From contig JAPSLM010000003.1 of NCBI GenBank assembly GCA_031180825.1, positions 248,001-312,000 of the forward strand: DNA of 64,000 nt, in the 5' to 3' direction. This document shows positions 29,970 through 37,934 of the stretch, piece by piece; within the stretch, counting starts at the first letter, position 1; each line of letters opens with the position of its first letter. A program made the translations under genes and the position numbers. The notes beneath the pieces were generated by a model. It saw nothing but the letters and a program-made list of their open reading frames with translations, did no database searches and had not been told where the DNA came from. Source of the stretch: Paenibacillus sp. (lineage in GTDB: Bacteria; Bacillota; Bacilli; Paenibacillales; NBRC-103111).

Positions 29970-29971
29970 CA

Positions 29972-30742
29972 CTAGTCCGCGATAAGGATCTCGATGCCTC
30001 TCTCTTTCAGCTGATGAATCCAGTCGGCTTGACACCCTTTATCGGTAATGATCATCGAAATGTCCTGCAGCGCCGCAATGCGGGCGAAGGTCGTTTTTCC
30101 AAATTTCGAATGATCGGCCAGTATGATCGACTCCTCGGCTCGTTCGATCATTTTGCGCGAGACGCTCGCTTCGTTCAAGTCATAATCCGTAATCCCTTCG
30201 ACGAGCGAAATGCCGCCGACGGAAATGAACGCCTTGTGCACCTTGAACTGCTGAAGCATCGCTTCGGTCAGCGATCCCCCGACGGATTGCTGGCTCACGT
30301 TAACCGCCCCGCCGGCAAAAATAATCCGGCCCTTGAACTGCTCCATCGCCAAAAGCAGCACCGGCACGGAATGGGTGACGACGGTCACGTCGGGCCGATG
30401 CTGCAAATAACGGACGATTTCCATAGTCGTCGTCCCGTTGTCGATCATGATCGTCTCGCCCTCTTTGATTAGCGAAGCCGCCAGCTTGCCGATGGACGTT
30501 TTGGCGCGGTTGTTCATCTGCTCCCGCTGGATGAACGGCGGCTCCCAGCTGTCCATGCGGGTTTTGACCGCACCGCCGTACACTTTTTTGAGCAGGCCTT
30601 CCTTCTCCAGCCTGTCCAGATCCCGCCGGATCGTTTCCGGCGACACGTTCAATTGCTCGGCCAGCGCATGCACCTGCACTTTTTCGTCCTGCATCAGCCG
30701 CCCCAAGATCGTTTTTTTGCGTTCCTCAAACGTTAATGACAC
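29972..30742 (-). CDS. DeoR/GlpR-family transcriptional regulator
   Basis: 256 residues from GTG 30742. N-terminal winged helix with VHALAEQLNVSPETIRRDL and RLEKEGLLKKVYGGAV; C-terminal DeoR sensor domain with the sugar-phosphate-binding IMIDNGTTTMEIVRYL and ADHSKFGKT. Such proteins repress sugar or polyol genes and release DNA on binding a phosphorylated sugar. Monocistronic, with its own terminator. The upstream DNA (about 30770-30807) repeats TTTATTGTT/TGTTTATG several times and may be an autoregulatory operator. Its targets are not obvious, since the neighbouring importer has its own two-component system. Confidence 0.92.
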   Translation of the reverse strand: MSLTFEERKKTILGRLMQDEKVQVHALAEQLNVSPETIRRDLDRLEKEGLLKKVYGGAVKTRMDSWEPPFIQREQMNNRAKTSIGKLAASLIKEGETIMIDNGTTTMEIVRYLQHRPDVTVVTHSVPVLLLAMEQFKGRIIFAGGAVNVSQQSVGGSLTEAMLQQFKVHKAFISVGGISLVEGITDYDLNEASVSRKMIERAEESIILADHSKFGKTTFARIAALQDISMIITDKGCQADWIHQLKERGIEILIAD

Positions 30743-30765
30743 CGCCGCCCCAACCCTTCTTTGAT

Positions 30766-30807
30766 TTATGCTTATTGTTGAATGTTTATGTTGTTTATTG
30801 TTTTATG
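30766..30807 (-). promoter_or_regulatory. T/G-rich direct repeats upstream of the deoR-family gene, possible operator
   Basis: The stretch contains TTATTGTTG, TGTTTATG and TTTATTGTTTTATG in close succession. DeoR-family proteins often bind short direct TGTTT-type repeats, so autoregulation is plausible. No experimental basis; pattern only. Confidence 0.35.
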
Positions 30808-30904
30808 GTAACGTCCCGCTAGGGCGATGTCAAACGGTATGGTATCATAAAACGAGCACGATTTCCTCCCGGAGACGAACAGAAAAGGCAGGTTGAAACC
30901 GATA

Positions 30905-31208
30905 AAACTATGATTTGTATGCAGCAGAAACAAGTGGCGGAGTTTGACGGCAGAAAAAATCTTTCAGCGATGCAACGGTTATGACGTCCGGTCCGCAGGG
31001 ACGGAGGAACAGGCCCGAATCAAAGTAACCGAGGGACATATCGGCTGGGCGGACCTTATTTTTGTAATACCAGAAGTTCCCGCATGCCGTCTCAAGGAAA
31101 AAGCCGATTTGTCTTGACATCCCGGACGACTACAAATATATGGACGAGGATCTAATCGAGATTCTCAAATCCGGAGTTTCCGAGCACGTCGAACTACCGG
31201 GCCATTGA
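30905..31208 (+). pseudogene. Low-molecular-weight protein-tyrosine-phosphatase-like gene, decayed
   Basis: Read without an intact start: FVCSRNKWRSLTAEKIFQR has the phosphatase P-loop C-x5-R (CSRNKWR), then YDVRSAGTEEQARIKVTEG and HIGWADLIFV, typical of the small bacterial family related to low-molecular-weight tyrosine phosphatases. A TGA (30911-30913) sits where the first codons should be, and a frame change near GATTTGTCTTGAC (about 31105) is needed to join the C-terminal part CLDIPDDYKYMDEDLIEIL, which ends at 31208. An ATG three bases before that TGA may be the old start, shifted. It is convergent with the capA-like gene. Confidence 0.8.
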
Positions 31209-31217
31209 GCCCGGTAG
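31194..31217. terminator. Shared hairpin between the capA-like gene and the phosphatase remnant
   Basis: CTACCGGGC, loop CATTGA, GCCCGGTAG: perfect 9-bp stem. On the plus strand it is followed by CGGCTTAATCTTTT; on the minus strand it comes right after the capA-like stop but with only TTCG behind it. Probably bidirectional. The remnant's TGA lies in the loop. Confidence 0.65.
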
Positions 31218-31221
31218 CGGC

Positions 31222-32307
31222 TTAATCTTTTCGTTTATACATGCGAAGCGCGCTGCGGCAAGCCCGTTTCATCCGGTCCAGCTGCCCGGAGAAAAAGGGC
31301 TCGGGCTTTGCGATCGCCTGCTGAAGCGGTAAGATCCGGCACTTTTTTTCCTTGCCGTCCTTCGCAATACATACCCATGTCGGGATGTACTCGACCGCTT
31401 CGAGCCGGACGGAACCGCGGGATGCTTTTCGAAGCTTGATGCGGACGATCAACCCGGTTAAAGCGGCATCCTTGCCGTGCAGCCGGGTGGAAATAAAGTT
31501 GCCCAGCGAGTAAATCGCGAACCGTTTTCTCGTCCGGCCGCCGATGTCTTTCACCGTACGGCACACTGCCGGCTGAAGAACATGCGGATGCGAACCGAGC
31601 ACCACATCGGCCCCCTGACGAAACAAAAAGCGGACCAGCTCCTTTTGGTGAACGGCCGGACTGTGATGATATTCGTAGCCGCAGTGCATGCACACCACGA
31701 TGAAATCCGATATTGCCCGCAGCCGTCTCAGATCCTTCCTCATGCTCGCGCGGACAAGCTTTTTGACACCGGCCGGCTGGCCCTTCGGCACCGGTATCCC
31801 GTTCGTGTCTCTCGTATAAGATAGAATGCCGATGCGAACCCCATCGACCTCTTGAACGCAGAGCGATCGGGATTCTTGCCGGTTCCGGTATGTTCCGGCA
31901 TGGGCGATTCCGTTCTTGTCCAGCACTTCGAGCGTCCGTCTGAGCCCGCGCAGGCCGTAGTCCATACAATGGTTGTTGGCCGTAGCAAGCACATCGAAGC
32001 CGGATGCCTTCAGCGCGGAGGCGAAAGCATCGGGACAATTGAAGGTCGGATTGCCGTTCTTCGGATTGCGCTTCGTCCTCGTGTAGCCGTCGTCCGGCCC
32101 CCCGGCGAAGGTCGTCTCGAGATTGCCTATCGTCAGATGCGCTTCCCGCAAATAACGGGCCACCGGCTCAAACGCCTGCCCGAAATCGTAGCGTCCGTTT
32201 TTATTATCGGCTGAGCCGCCCTGTTTGTCACCGGTACGCATCAATCGAATCAGCAGCGGCTTCATCAAAAGATCGCCGACAGCGGCGATGGTAATCTCAC
32301 GCGACAT
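31222..32307 (-). CDS. CapA-like metallophosphatase-fold protein
   Basis: 361 residues. Motifs of the CapA/PgsA family: AAVGDLLMKPLL at the start, IGNLETTFAG, DVLATANNHCMDYGLRGL, VCMHCGYEYHHSP and VVLGSHPHVLQP. Classical CapA proteins are membrane-anchored partners in poly-gamma-glutamate synthesis, but this one has no signal peptide or membrane helix and should be cytoplasmic. Lys/Arg-rich C-terminus. It is third in a minus-strand run after an MppP-like oxidase and a dehydrogenase-like protein (gap 87 bases). Role in that pathway unknown; hydrolase for a phosphorylated intermediate is one possibility. Confidence 0.88.
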   Translation of the reverse strand: MSREITIAAVGDLLMKPLLIRLMRTGDKQGGSADNKNGRYDFGQAFEPVARYLREAHLTIGNLETTFAGGPDDGYTRTKRNPKNGNPTFNCPDAFASALKASGFDVLATANNHCMDYGLRGLRRTLEVLDKNGIAHAGTYRNRQESRSLCVQEVDGVRIGILSYTRDTNGIPVPKGQPAGVKKLVRASMRKDLRRLRAISDFIVVCMHCGYEYHHSPAVHQKELVRFLFRQGADVVLGSHPHVLQPAVCRTVKDIGGRTRKRFAIYSLGNFISTRLHGKDAALTGLIVRIKLRKASRGSVRLEAVEYIPTWVCIAKDGKEKKCRILPLQQAIAKPEPFFSGQLDRMKRACRSALRMYKRKD

Positions 32308-32394
32308 GCTATCGTCCTCACTATAACTGGGCTAAAATGCTCCATTCCACGATATGCAAGGCTCCCGGATAGGTTCGGCCGAGAAAAAACGCGA

Positions 32395-33354
32395 TTATTC
32401 GCTTTGCGGTCTCTTCGATGCCAGAAACTCCTCGTTCACGATATTTCGAGGCGATCCGTTAACATATCCTCGGATGGTGTCCAGCAATTCCGCCATGTTG
32501 GCTTCCCGGGCGGTGTCCGTATACCACGCCGTGCCGGGGGTAAATACAACATTATCGAGTCCATATAAGGGATTGCCGGCAACCCTTACCAGGTCGTCAA
32601 GGCCTGCGCCGGCGATTTTCGCGTCCCGAAGGAGGGTGAATAACGCATCCTCGTCGACCAGACCGCCCCGGCTCGTGTTGATGAGCAGGGCCGTCCTTTT
32701 CATCGAGGACAGCAGCTCGGAGGTGATCATGCCTTTCGTCTTGGCATGGAACGGCACATGCAGCGAGACGACGTCGCTTCGCCGCATCACCTCGCGGATA
32801 TCCGCCGCTTCCACCCCCGGGACGGCCCTGCCGGAACGGTTCGCGCCGATCACATGCATCCCGAAGCCCCGGGCGATTCGCGCCACCGCCTGCCCGATGC
32901 GTCCCGTGCCGATCAGCCCCAGCGTCCGGCCCGCCAATTCGCCTGCCAGGAAAGGGCCGTACACATGGCTCTCCCCCTGCCGGACAAGGCGGTCCGCCTG
33001 AAGGATGCGCCGATTGACCGCGAGCAGAAGCGCAAACACATGCTCCGCCACCGCTTGCGCCGAATACGTCGGACAGTTCGACACCGAGATTCCTGCGGCG
33101 CCTGCAGCCTTGATATCGACCAGATCGTATCCCGTCATGACTAAAGCGATGTGGTTAAGCCTCGTCAGCTTCGCGAACGCCAATTCCGGAAGCCGCGTCC
33201 ACTCCACAATCGCAATGTCCGCCTCGGACAATCGCTGAACGGCGGTCGTCAGATCAGGCCGATCGAAATAAACTTCGAACGCTCCGAGCCGCTCCATCTC
33301 CCGCACAAAATCGTCCGGCAGGTAGGTAGGTTCATCCAAATAAACGATTCTCAC
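32395..33354 (-). CDS. D-2-hydroxyacid-dehydrogenase-like NAD-binding protein lacking catalytic His/Glu
   Basis: 319 residues from GTG 33354, whose GTGA overlaps the stop of the PLP oxidase gene; longer frames run over that gene and are not used. Rossmann motif GLIGTGRIGQAVA (147-159), Arg229 in NTSRGGLVDEDAL as expected. The family Glu (usually GLDVFEEEP) is replaced in GLDDLVRVAGNPL, and the catalytic His of FTPHxAW is Gly274 in FTPGTAW. It therefore probably does not reduce 2-ketoacids in the standard way. Coupling to an arginine-oxidase-like gene suggests imine or enamine reduction, as done by Ind5 in indolmycin synthesis (recalled, unverified). Confidence 0.85.
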   Translation of the reverse strand: MRIVYLDEPTYLPDDFVREMERLGAFEVYFDRPDLTTAVQRLSEADIAIVEWTRLPELAFAKLTRLNHIALVMTGYDLVDIKAAGAAGISVSNCPTYSAQAVAEHVFALLLAVNRRILQADRLVRQGESHVYGPFLAGELAGRTLGLIGTGRIGQAVARIARGFGMHVIGANRSGRAVPGVEAADIREVMRRSDVVSLHVPFHAKTKGMITSELLSSMKRTALLINTSRGGLVDEDALFTLLRDAKIAGAGLDDLVRVAGNPLYGLDNVVFTPGTAWYTDTAREANMAELLDTIRGYVNGSPRNIVNEEFLASKRPQSE

Positions 33355-34508
33355 GCTGGATCCATCCCGTTCGTCATAAGTGCCGATTTCAGAACTTTGC
33401 AAGCCTCGGCGAACATGTCGGGGCATCGGGCAAGCGCGATCCGGATATATCGTTCTCCCTGTCCGTGGTCGTGCCAGTAGAAATGGTCCCCCGGCAAAAT
33501 CCCGAGCCCCAGCCGCTGCAAGCGGTCCACCATGTCCAGACTGCGGATTTGAGGATCTGTGATGCGAAGCCATTCGACGCTGATCGTCGAGTCCGGATTA
33601 TTCAAGTGAAGCACGGAGGAACGAATCGCAGCCCGCAGCGTCGTTCGATTCCGGTCAATCGTTTCCCACAGGACGGACTGCAGCCCGTGCCGCGCAGTGT
33701 CCTTCAAATACTCGATCAGCAGCTGCAGGATGAACGGCGAAACGTTCAGCAAAATATCGTTGTGCAGTTCAAGCACGTCATCGGCCAAATCTTCGCTCAT
33801 CGCCAAGATGCTGCATTTCAGATCCTGGGTCGGCCATGTTTTGCCCGTATCCTCCACCATCAAATAGCTGATGTTCGCCCTCTCCAGCAGCTCGTATTGA
33901 TCCCATGAAGGCTTTCTCGAAAAAAATCGGAACGTACAGTCGACGATCAGCAGCTTGCCGTATCGGCCGCACAACGCAACAAGCTTCTCCCATTCTTCCT
34001 GCGACAGCTCGAAGCCCGTCGGATTGTTGGGCAGCGTAATGAACACGGCGTCCGCCGTAAGAGCGGCAAACGTCTCTTCCATCCGGTCAAGCCTGAGCTC
34101 CTCTTCATGCAGCGGCGTCAAGGGTACGTTTCGTCTCTGCAGCAGCGTCGCCAAATTGTCGAAGCAGGGATGCAGCAGCGCGGTGCTCAACCCCCGCGAT
34201 GCCAAAAAGGTCGCGATCAAATCGGTCGATAGCGACGCCGAGTAACAGAACAGCGTCCGGGTAAGACCGACGGCGGTCGGCTGTCCGGCCAAGGTGTAGA
34301 ACTGACGGCGGAATTCGTCTTCCAACTCCGATTGCCTTGCCGCTTCCGCCTGATCGAACAAATCGGGCAACCGCCGGGTAATTTGCCGCTGCGCATCGGT
34401 TTGCGGCTGATGGGCATGGCCGTCGGCTACGTTAAACAACTGGTTGATGCCGATCGATTCATACCTCGTCAGATTCGGCATCCGCTCTAATGATTTCACT
34501 CGTCTCAC
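33351..34508 (-). CDS. PLP-dependent L-arginine oxidase/hydroxylase-like enzyme (MppP/RohP/Ind4 family)
   Basis: 385 residues, fold-type I aminotransferase. Numbering from GTG 34508; GTG 34499 has a better-spaced GGAG. The N-terminal segment LTRYESIGINQLFNVADGHA parallels MppP of enduracididine synthesis, as I recall it, at an offset of two. Thr14, Glu17, Asp29 and His31 correspond to its Thr12, Glu15, Asp27 and His29. The PLP lysine is Lys223 in VEDTGKTWPTQDLK, with Asp220 and Phe193 also matching. These enzymes oxidise L-arginine with O2 to 4-hydroxy-2-keto or 4,5-dehydro products instead of transaminating. Followed by a coupled dehydrogenase-like gene. Confidence 0.82.
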   Translation of the reverse strand: MRRVKSLERMPNLTRYESIGINQLFNVADGHAHQPQTDAQRQITRRLPDLFDQAEAARQSELEDEFRRQFYTLAGQPTAVGLTRTLFCYSASLSTDLIATFLASRGLSTALLHPCFDNLATLLQRRNVPLTPLHEEELRLDRMEETFAALTADAVFITLPNNPTGFELSQEEWEKLVALCGRYGKLLIVDCTFRFFSRKPSWDQYELLERANISYLMVEDTGKTWPTQDLKCSILAMSEDLADDVLELHNDILLNVSPFILQLLIEYLKDTARHGLQSVLWETIDRNRTTLRAAIRSSVLHLNNPDSTISVEWLRITDPQIRSLDMVDRLQRLGLGILPGDHFYWHDHGQGERYIRIALARCPDMFAEACKVLKSALMTNGMDPA

Positions 34509-34670
34509 TCTCCATCTGCAGAATAAAAGGGTTAGTCACCTTACACCATATGGGTGATCCCCCTGCGCCGGACTCGCACAAACGCCCATTTTTTCCCGCA
34601 TACCCACTCCATCCGGCTGCTTCCGGCGTAGACTGGAGCATATATTCGCTGTGAAAAAGGTGGGATTTGC

Positions 34671-35774
34671 ATGCCGCATCGAAACATTCCCGTCATCGCC
34701 GTGACCGGCAGCGCGGGAAAAACGACCACAAAAGAAATGATCGCCTCCATCCTGCGGGGACGATGGAACATTTTCAAATCGGCGTCGAACTGGAATTTGC
34801 CCGCGAACACCCGCAAGCACGCCAAGCAGATTCATGCCCGGCACCGGGCGGCCGTACTGGAATTCGGAATGCTTCGCAAAGGCCATATTCGCAAACACTG
34901 CCAGTTGATTAAACCGGGCTACGGCGTTATTACCAATGTCGGCACGGCGCATATCGGCAATGTCGGCAACCGGGTCCAAGGGATCGCACGCGCGAAATCG
35001 GAGCTGATCCGTTACATGCGGAAGACCGGAACGCTCGTCCTGAACGCGGATAACGCAAATTCCAAGCTGCTGTCCGTCAAAAGGTTTCGAGGAAGGCTGC
35101 TGAAGGTCGGCATCCGCAACAAGGCCCACTACAAGGCGCACGGCATCCGGTCCCTGGGCAGAGGCATCGCCTTCCGGGTTCGGCTGAACGGAAAAGAGGA
35201 GAGATTTTTCATTCCGTGTATGGGGGTTCATAACGTGTACAATGCGTTGAATGCGATCGCCATTACACACAGCTTGGGCTTCACGGCAGGCGAAATCCGC
35301 AAAGGGTTGGCGAAATATCCGATTCCGTACCGCAGGCTGGTCCGAACGGAGCTGCCGAGGCGAATCACCTTGATCGACGACACGTTCAGCTCCAATCCCG
35401 ATGCGACCAAGGCCGCCCTCGACACGCTGGCTTTGGTAAAAAGAAAGCGTAAAATCGCCATCATCGGCTATATGAAGGATATGGGAAAATACGCTCGCAA
35501 AGCTCACCTCGCGGTTGGAAAGTACGCCGCCGGAAAAAGACTCACCCGGCTCTATACGGTCGGAAAGCTCGGGAGGTACATCGCGTCCGGCGCCAAGAAC
35601 GCGGGCTTCCCCGCAACCCGCATCCGCAGCTTCGCATCCAGACCGCAGCTTCATAAAGCGCTTGCCGGGACGATCAAGCCGGACACCGCGATTCTGGTCA
35701 AGGGCACTCATTTATTACAGCTGGAGAAGACCGTCTCCTTCCTGAAACGACGCTTATCCCGCAAGCGAGCCTGA
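34671..35774 (+). CDS. MurF-like Mur ligase without the UDP-MurNAc-binding domain
   Basis: 367 residues. The P-loop GSAGKTTT starts at residue 13, whereas MurF has about 100 residues before it: the substrate-binding first domain is absent. Central and C-terminal ligase domains are complete: VITNVGTAHIGNVG, LVLNADNANSKLL, MGVHNVYNALNAIAI, DDTFSSNPDATKAALDTL (the MurF DDSYNANP element) and ILVKGTHLLQLEK. Expected to make an ATP-dependent amide bond to an amino acid or dipeptide. Very basic (many Arg/Lys). Divergent from the PLP oxidase gene, 162 bases away. Ribosome site AAGGTGG seven bases before ATG. Confidence 0.87.
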   Translation: MPHRNIPVIAVTGSAGKTTTKEMIASILRGRWNIFKSASNWNLPANTRKHAKQIHARHRAAVLEFGMLRKGHIRKHCQLIKPGYGVITNVGTAHIGNVGNRVQGIARAKSELIRYMRKTGTLVLNADNANSKLLSVKRFRGRLLKVGIRNKAHYKAHGIRSLGRGIAFRVRLNGKEERFFIPCMGVHNVYNALNAIAITHSLGFTAGEIRKGLAKYPIPYRRLVRTELPRRITLIDDTFSSNPDATKAALDTLALVKRKRKIAIIGYMKDMGKYARKAHLAVGKYAAGKRLTRLYTVGKLGRYIASGAKNAGFPATRIRSFASRPQLHKALAGTIKPDTAILVKGTHLLQLEKTVSFLKRRLSRKRA

Positions 35775-35848
35775 GCTTACCGGCCGTCTCTGCCCGGTCC
35801 GCGGCTTGCGGTACAAGGCAAGCCGGCCGCGATCACACCGGCGCATGT

Positions 35849-35882
35849 AAAAAACCGGCTTGCCGCAGCAAGCCGGTTTTAT
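35849..35882. terminator. Bidirectional terminator between the Mur ligase and DUF1361 genes
   Basis: AAAACCGGCTTGC, loop CGCA, GCAAGCCGGTTTT: 13-bp perfect stem with A-run and T-run on the two sides. Serves both convergent genes. Confidence 0.9.
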
Positions 35883-36586
35883 AGGCGGTAGGTTGTAGGG
35901 GTGTCGCGGTCTTCCGCATGCCAGCCGCCATTCATGACACAATAGAACGTTCCGTGAACGATCAGAATGACCAGGCCGAACGACAGGCAGAACAGCACGG
36001 ACTGTCCGTTCAAGCTTTCTCCGATGAGACTCAAGAGCGCTTTCGCGTCGGTCAGCGCATCCCAGCTGTTCAGCCGGTATTCGCGACCGAGCAAAATCCC
36101 GTAGCCCCCCAGCACCGACACCGCAGCCACAAAAAGCCACGAAACGGCGCCCCCGAACCTTCGCCTCACCTGGTATTGAACCAAATAAGCAGAGCCGAAG
36201 CCTAGCAAAAATCCGTTCCAAATGATCAGCAGCATCGCCAGCAAATCGTACCAGTAGCGGAACGTCCATCGGCCGGCCTCGACATACCAAGCTTTCTTGA
36301 TCGTTAAATGGACGAGATCCGTAACGATATAAGGCGCATTCGGAAAAAACAGCAGCCAAGCCGCACCCAGAGCAGTTACGGCGACGGAACGCCCCCATCC
36401 GGGAGCCAGCCGCTTTCCGAGCTCCGCCACGGCGACGGCAAGCAGCAGCGGAATCCAGGCCAAAAACAAATTCCACAGCAGGAAATCAAAATACGTTTTA
36501 TTGCGGAACGCATAGTAAAGCGCAGCGCAGATCAGAGACAACAGTCCCATAGAGAGGACAAACTTTCCGGAATGCAGTTTTTTCAT
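35879..36586 (-). CDS. DUF1361 membrane protein
   Basis: 235 residues from ATG 36586 with AAGGAGG five bases upstream (a GTG at 36601 lies within the ribosome site). Seven hydrophobic segments; the family hallmark FFPNAPYIVTDLVHL follows the third. Function unknown. It starts 23 bases after the tetR-like gene on the same strand, so the regulator probably controls it. Confidence 0.85.
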   Translation of the reverse strand: MKKLHSGKFVLSMGLLSLICAALYYAFRNKTYFDFLLWNLFLAWIPLLLAVAVAELGKRLAPGWGRSVAVTALGAAWLLFFPNAPYIVTDLVHLTIKKAWYVEAGRWTFRYWYDLLAMLLIIWNGFLLGFGSAYLVQYQVRRRFGGAVSWLFVAAVSVLGGYGILLGREYRLNSWDALTDAKALLSLIGESLNGQSVLFCLSFGLVILIVHGTFYCVMNGGWHAEDRDTPTTYRL

Positions 36587-36609
36587 CCGGCCCTCCTTCA
36601 CAGTTCATA

Positions 36610-37197
36610 TTACTCTTCGGGCAGCATGCCGCGCATGAACAGCCCGACTACCTGAGCCGCCAACTGCTCCGGTCTTCCCGCGCCTTCCAACAAATACGCA
36701 AAGGTCAACCGTTCCATCGTACCTACGAAGCATTGCGCTACGACGTCCATATCAAGGGTCGGACGAAAGTAGCCGGACCGCTGCTCTTCGAGCAGGTTGT
36801 CGCGAATCAGAGCGACCAGCTCCGCTTTAATGCTCGCCGCCTGCGGGGCCTGAAACAACCCGATACGCGTCAAATGCGGGTCTTCCGTGAAAAAGCGAAA
36901 AAGCGTCTCCAGCACGCCGAGCACCCGCGCGTTCACTTCGCCCGGCTGCAGGCCGGCTTCCAACCGGCTTGATCCGACCAGCTCCTGCAGCCGGGAGCGG
37001 AAGTGGCCGACCAGTTCCTCGAACACCGCTTCTTTGCTTTCAAAATAAAGGTAAAACGCCGGCTGGGTCAGCCCGGCCTGAGCGACAATCGAGCTGATCT
37101 TCGTCTCATAAAAGCCGAGTCCGGCAAACTGCTCCGCCGCCGCAGCCAGCAATCTCGCCCGGCTTTCTTGCCCTTTGGCTCCTTTGTTCCGCGCCAT
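36610..37197 (-). CDS. TetR-family transcriptional regulator
   Basis: 195 residues. N-terminal helix-turn-helix ISSIVAQAGLTQPAFYLYF with ESKEAVFEELV behind it, then an all-helical ligand domain (FFTEDPHLTRIGLFQAP). AAGGAG ten bases before ATG. A palindrome ATGAAGTGTTTCAT lies about 30 bases upstream and is a candidate operator. Likely controls itself and the DUF1361 gene behind it. Inducer unknown. Confidence 0.9.
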   Translation of the reverse strand: MARNKGAKGQESRARLLAAAAEQFAGLGFYETKISSIVAQAGLTQPAFYLYFESKEAVFEELVGHFRSRLQELVGSSRLEAGLQPGEVNARVLGVLETLFRFFTEDPHLTRIGLFQAPQAASIKAELVALIRDNLLEEQRSGYFRPTLDMDVVAQCFVGTMERLTFAYLLEGAGRPEQLAAQVVGLFMRGMLPEE

Positions 37198-37223
37198 GCC
37201 GTCCGAACTCCTTATGTAAAAAA

Positions 37224-37237
37224 ATGAAGTGTTTCAT
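37224..37237 (-). promoter_or_regulatory. Palindrome ATGAAGTGTTTCAT upstream of the tetR-like gene
   Basis: Arms ATGAA and TTCAT around GTGT, 27 bases before the tetR-like start codon; TAATAT (a possible -10) overlaps its upstream flank on the minus strand. Candidate autoregulatory operator. Confidence 0.45.
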
Positions 37238-37266
37238 ATTAGCGTCCAGCGTCAAATCGCAGCGTT

Positions 37267-37881
37267 CTATACCCGGTGCCGAAGCTCTTCGTAAGCTTCC
37301 TTCAGCCACGGATGCACGACCTTCAAAGTATGCTTTCGCTCCCACAGGTAATTGATGTAGGCGAATGCCCCGTGCATAAGGGAGCGGTTCAATTGCTCCT
37401 GCAGCTCGCGGATATACGGCGGTATGCCGGGCTGATCCCATGCGACTTTGTCCGCTACGAACAGCACTTGATCGAGCAAGGTGGAGCCCGCCCGCAAGGT
37501 CGTATGGCAGCCGACCGCATCCAGAATCGCCGCGTCGGTTACGCCAAATAGCTGCTCGGCCATCACGACCGACAGCTTTTGATGAATGATCATCGGGAAC
37601 GCTTCTTCTTCCGGCAGCACCTCGATGCCAAGCTCCCGCGAAACCGCGATTCTTTCTCCGTTCGGGATGACCGCGCTGATGTCGTGCAGCCAGCCGGCCG
37701 TCTCCGCCGCCGCGGGATCGGCTCCGAACCGCAGCGCGATACGCCGCGCCTCCGCCCCTACGTCCATGCAGTGCTCCGCCGTCTTCTCGCACCCGTTCAA
37801 GCTTAAGAAGCTCCGGATATCGTCGCGGAGCCGATTCGTTCGGAGAAACGGCTTCGTCCGTTCGGTCAAAATGGGATGCAT
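37267..37881 (-). CDS. HD-domain phosphohydrolase, YqeK-like
   Basis: 204 residues from ATG 37881 (GGAGG seven bases before; longer frames have none). HD signatures: TAEHCMDVGAEARRIA, GWLHDISAV with the His-Asp pair, MIIHQKLSVVMAEQLFG and AVGCHTTLR. YqeK proteins split Ap4A symmetrically into ADP; the last part VADKVAWDQPG fits the family. Usual partners (nadD, rsfS) are not adjacent. Cytoplasmic. Confidence 0.85.
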   Translation of the reverse strand: MHPILTERTKPFLRTNRLRDDIRSFLSLNGCEKTAEHCMDVGAEARRIALRFGADPAAAETAGWLHDISAVIPNGERIAVSRELGIEVLPEEEAFPMIIHQKLSVVMAEQLFGVTDAAILDAVGCHTTLRAGSTLLDQVLFVADKVAWDQPGIPPYIRELQEQLNRSLMHGAFAYINYLWERKHTLKVVHPWLKEAYEELRHRV

Positions 37882-37934
37882 GCTTTTTCCTCCATTCATA
37901 CTTTGCTTCCTGCCGGGCACCCGCCTTCCGTCCG

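Larger units (their letters stand above)
29520..29971. other. Regulatory/gene-free stretch between binding protein and deoR
   Basis: About 450 bases with no supported gene. It holds two direct repeats ATAACGCAG spaced 20 bases (listed separately), a 6-bp inverted repeat (CTTGCA/TGCAAG) near 29898-29916, and a short plus-strand reading LGQKRIAAQIQEWETSF ending in TAA at about 29890 that looks like the tail of a lost gene. The right end is the terminator of the deoR gene. Confidence 0.4.

Noticed and set aside
33355..33573. Longer start for the dehydrogenase-like gene
   Set aside because: It would run antiparallel in phase over the conserved end of the PLP oxidase gene; GTG 33354 with GTGA overlap and the family N-terminus MRIVYLDEP fits.
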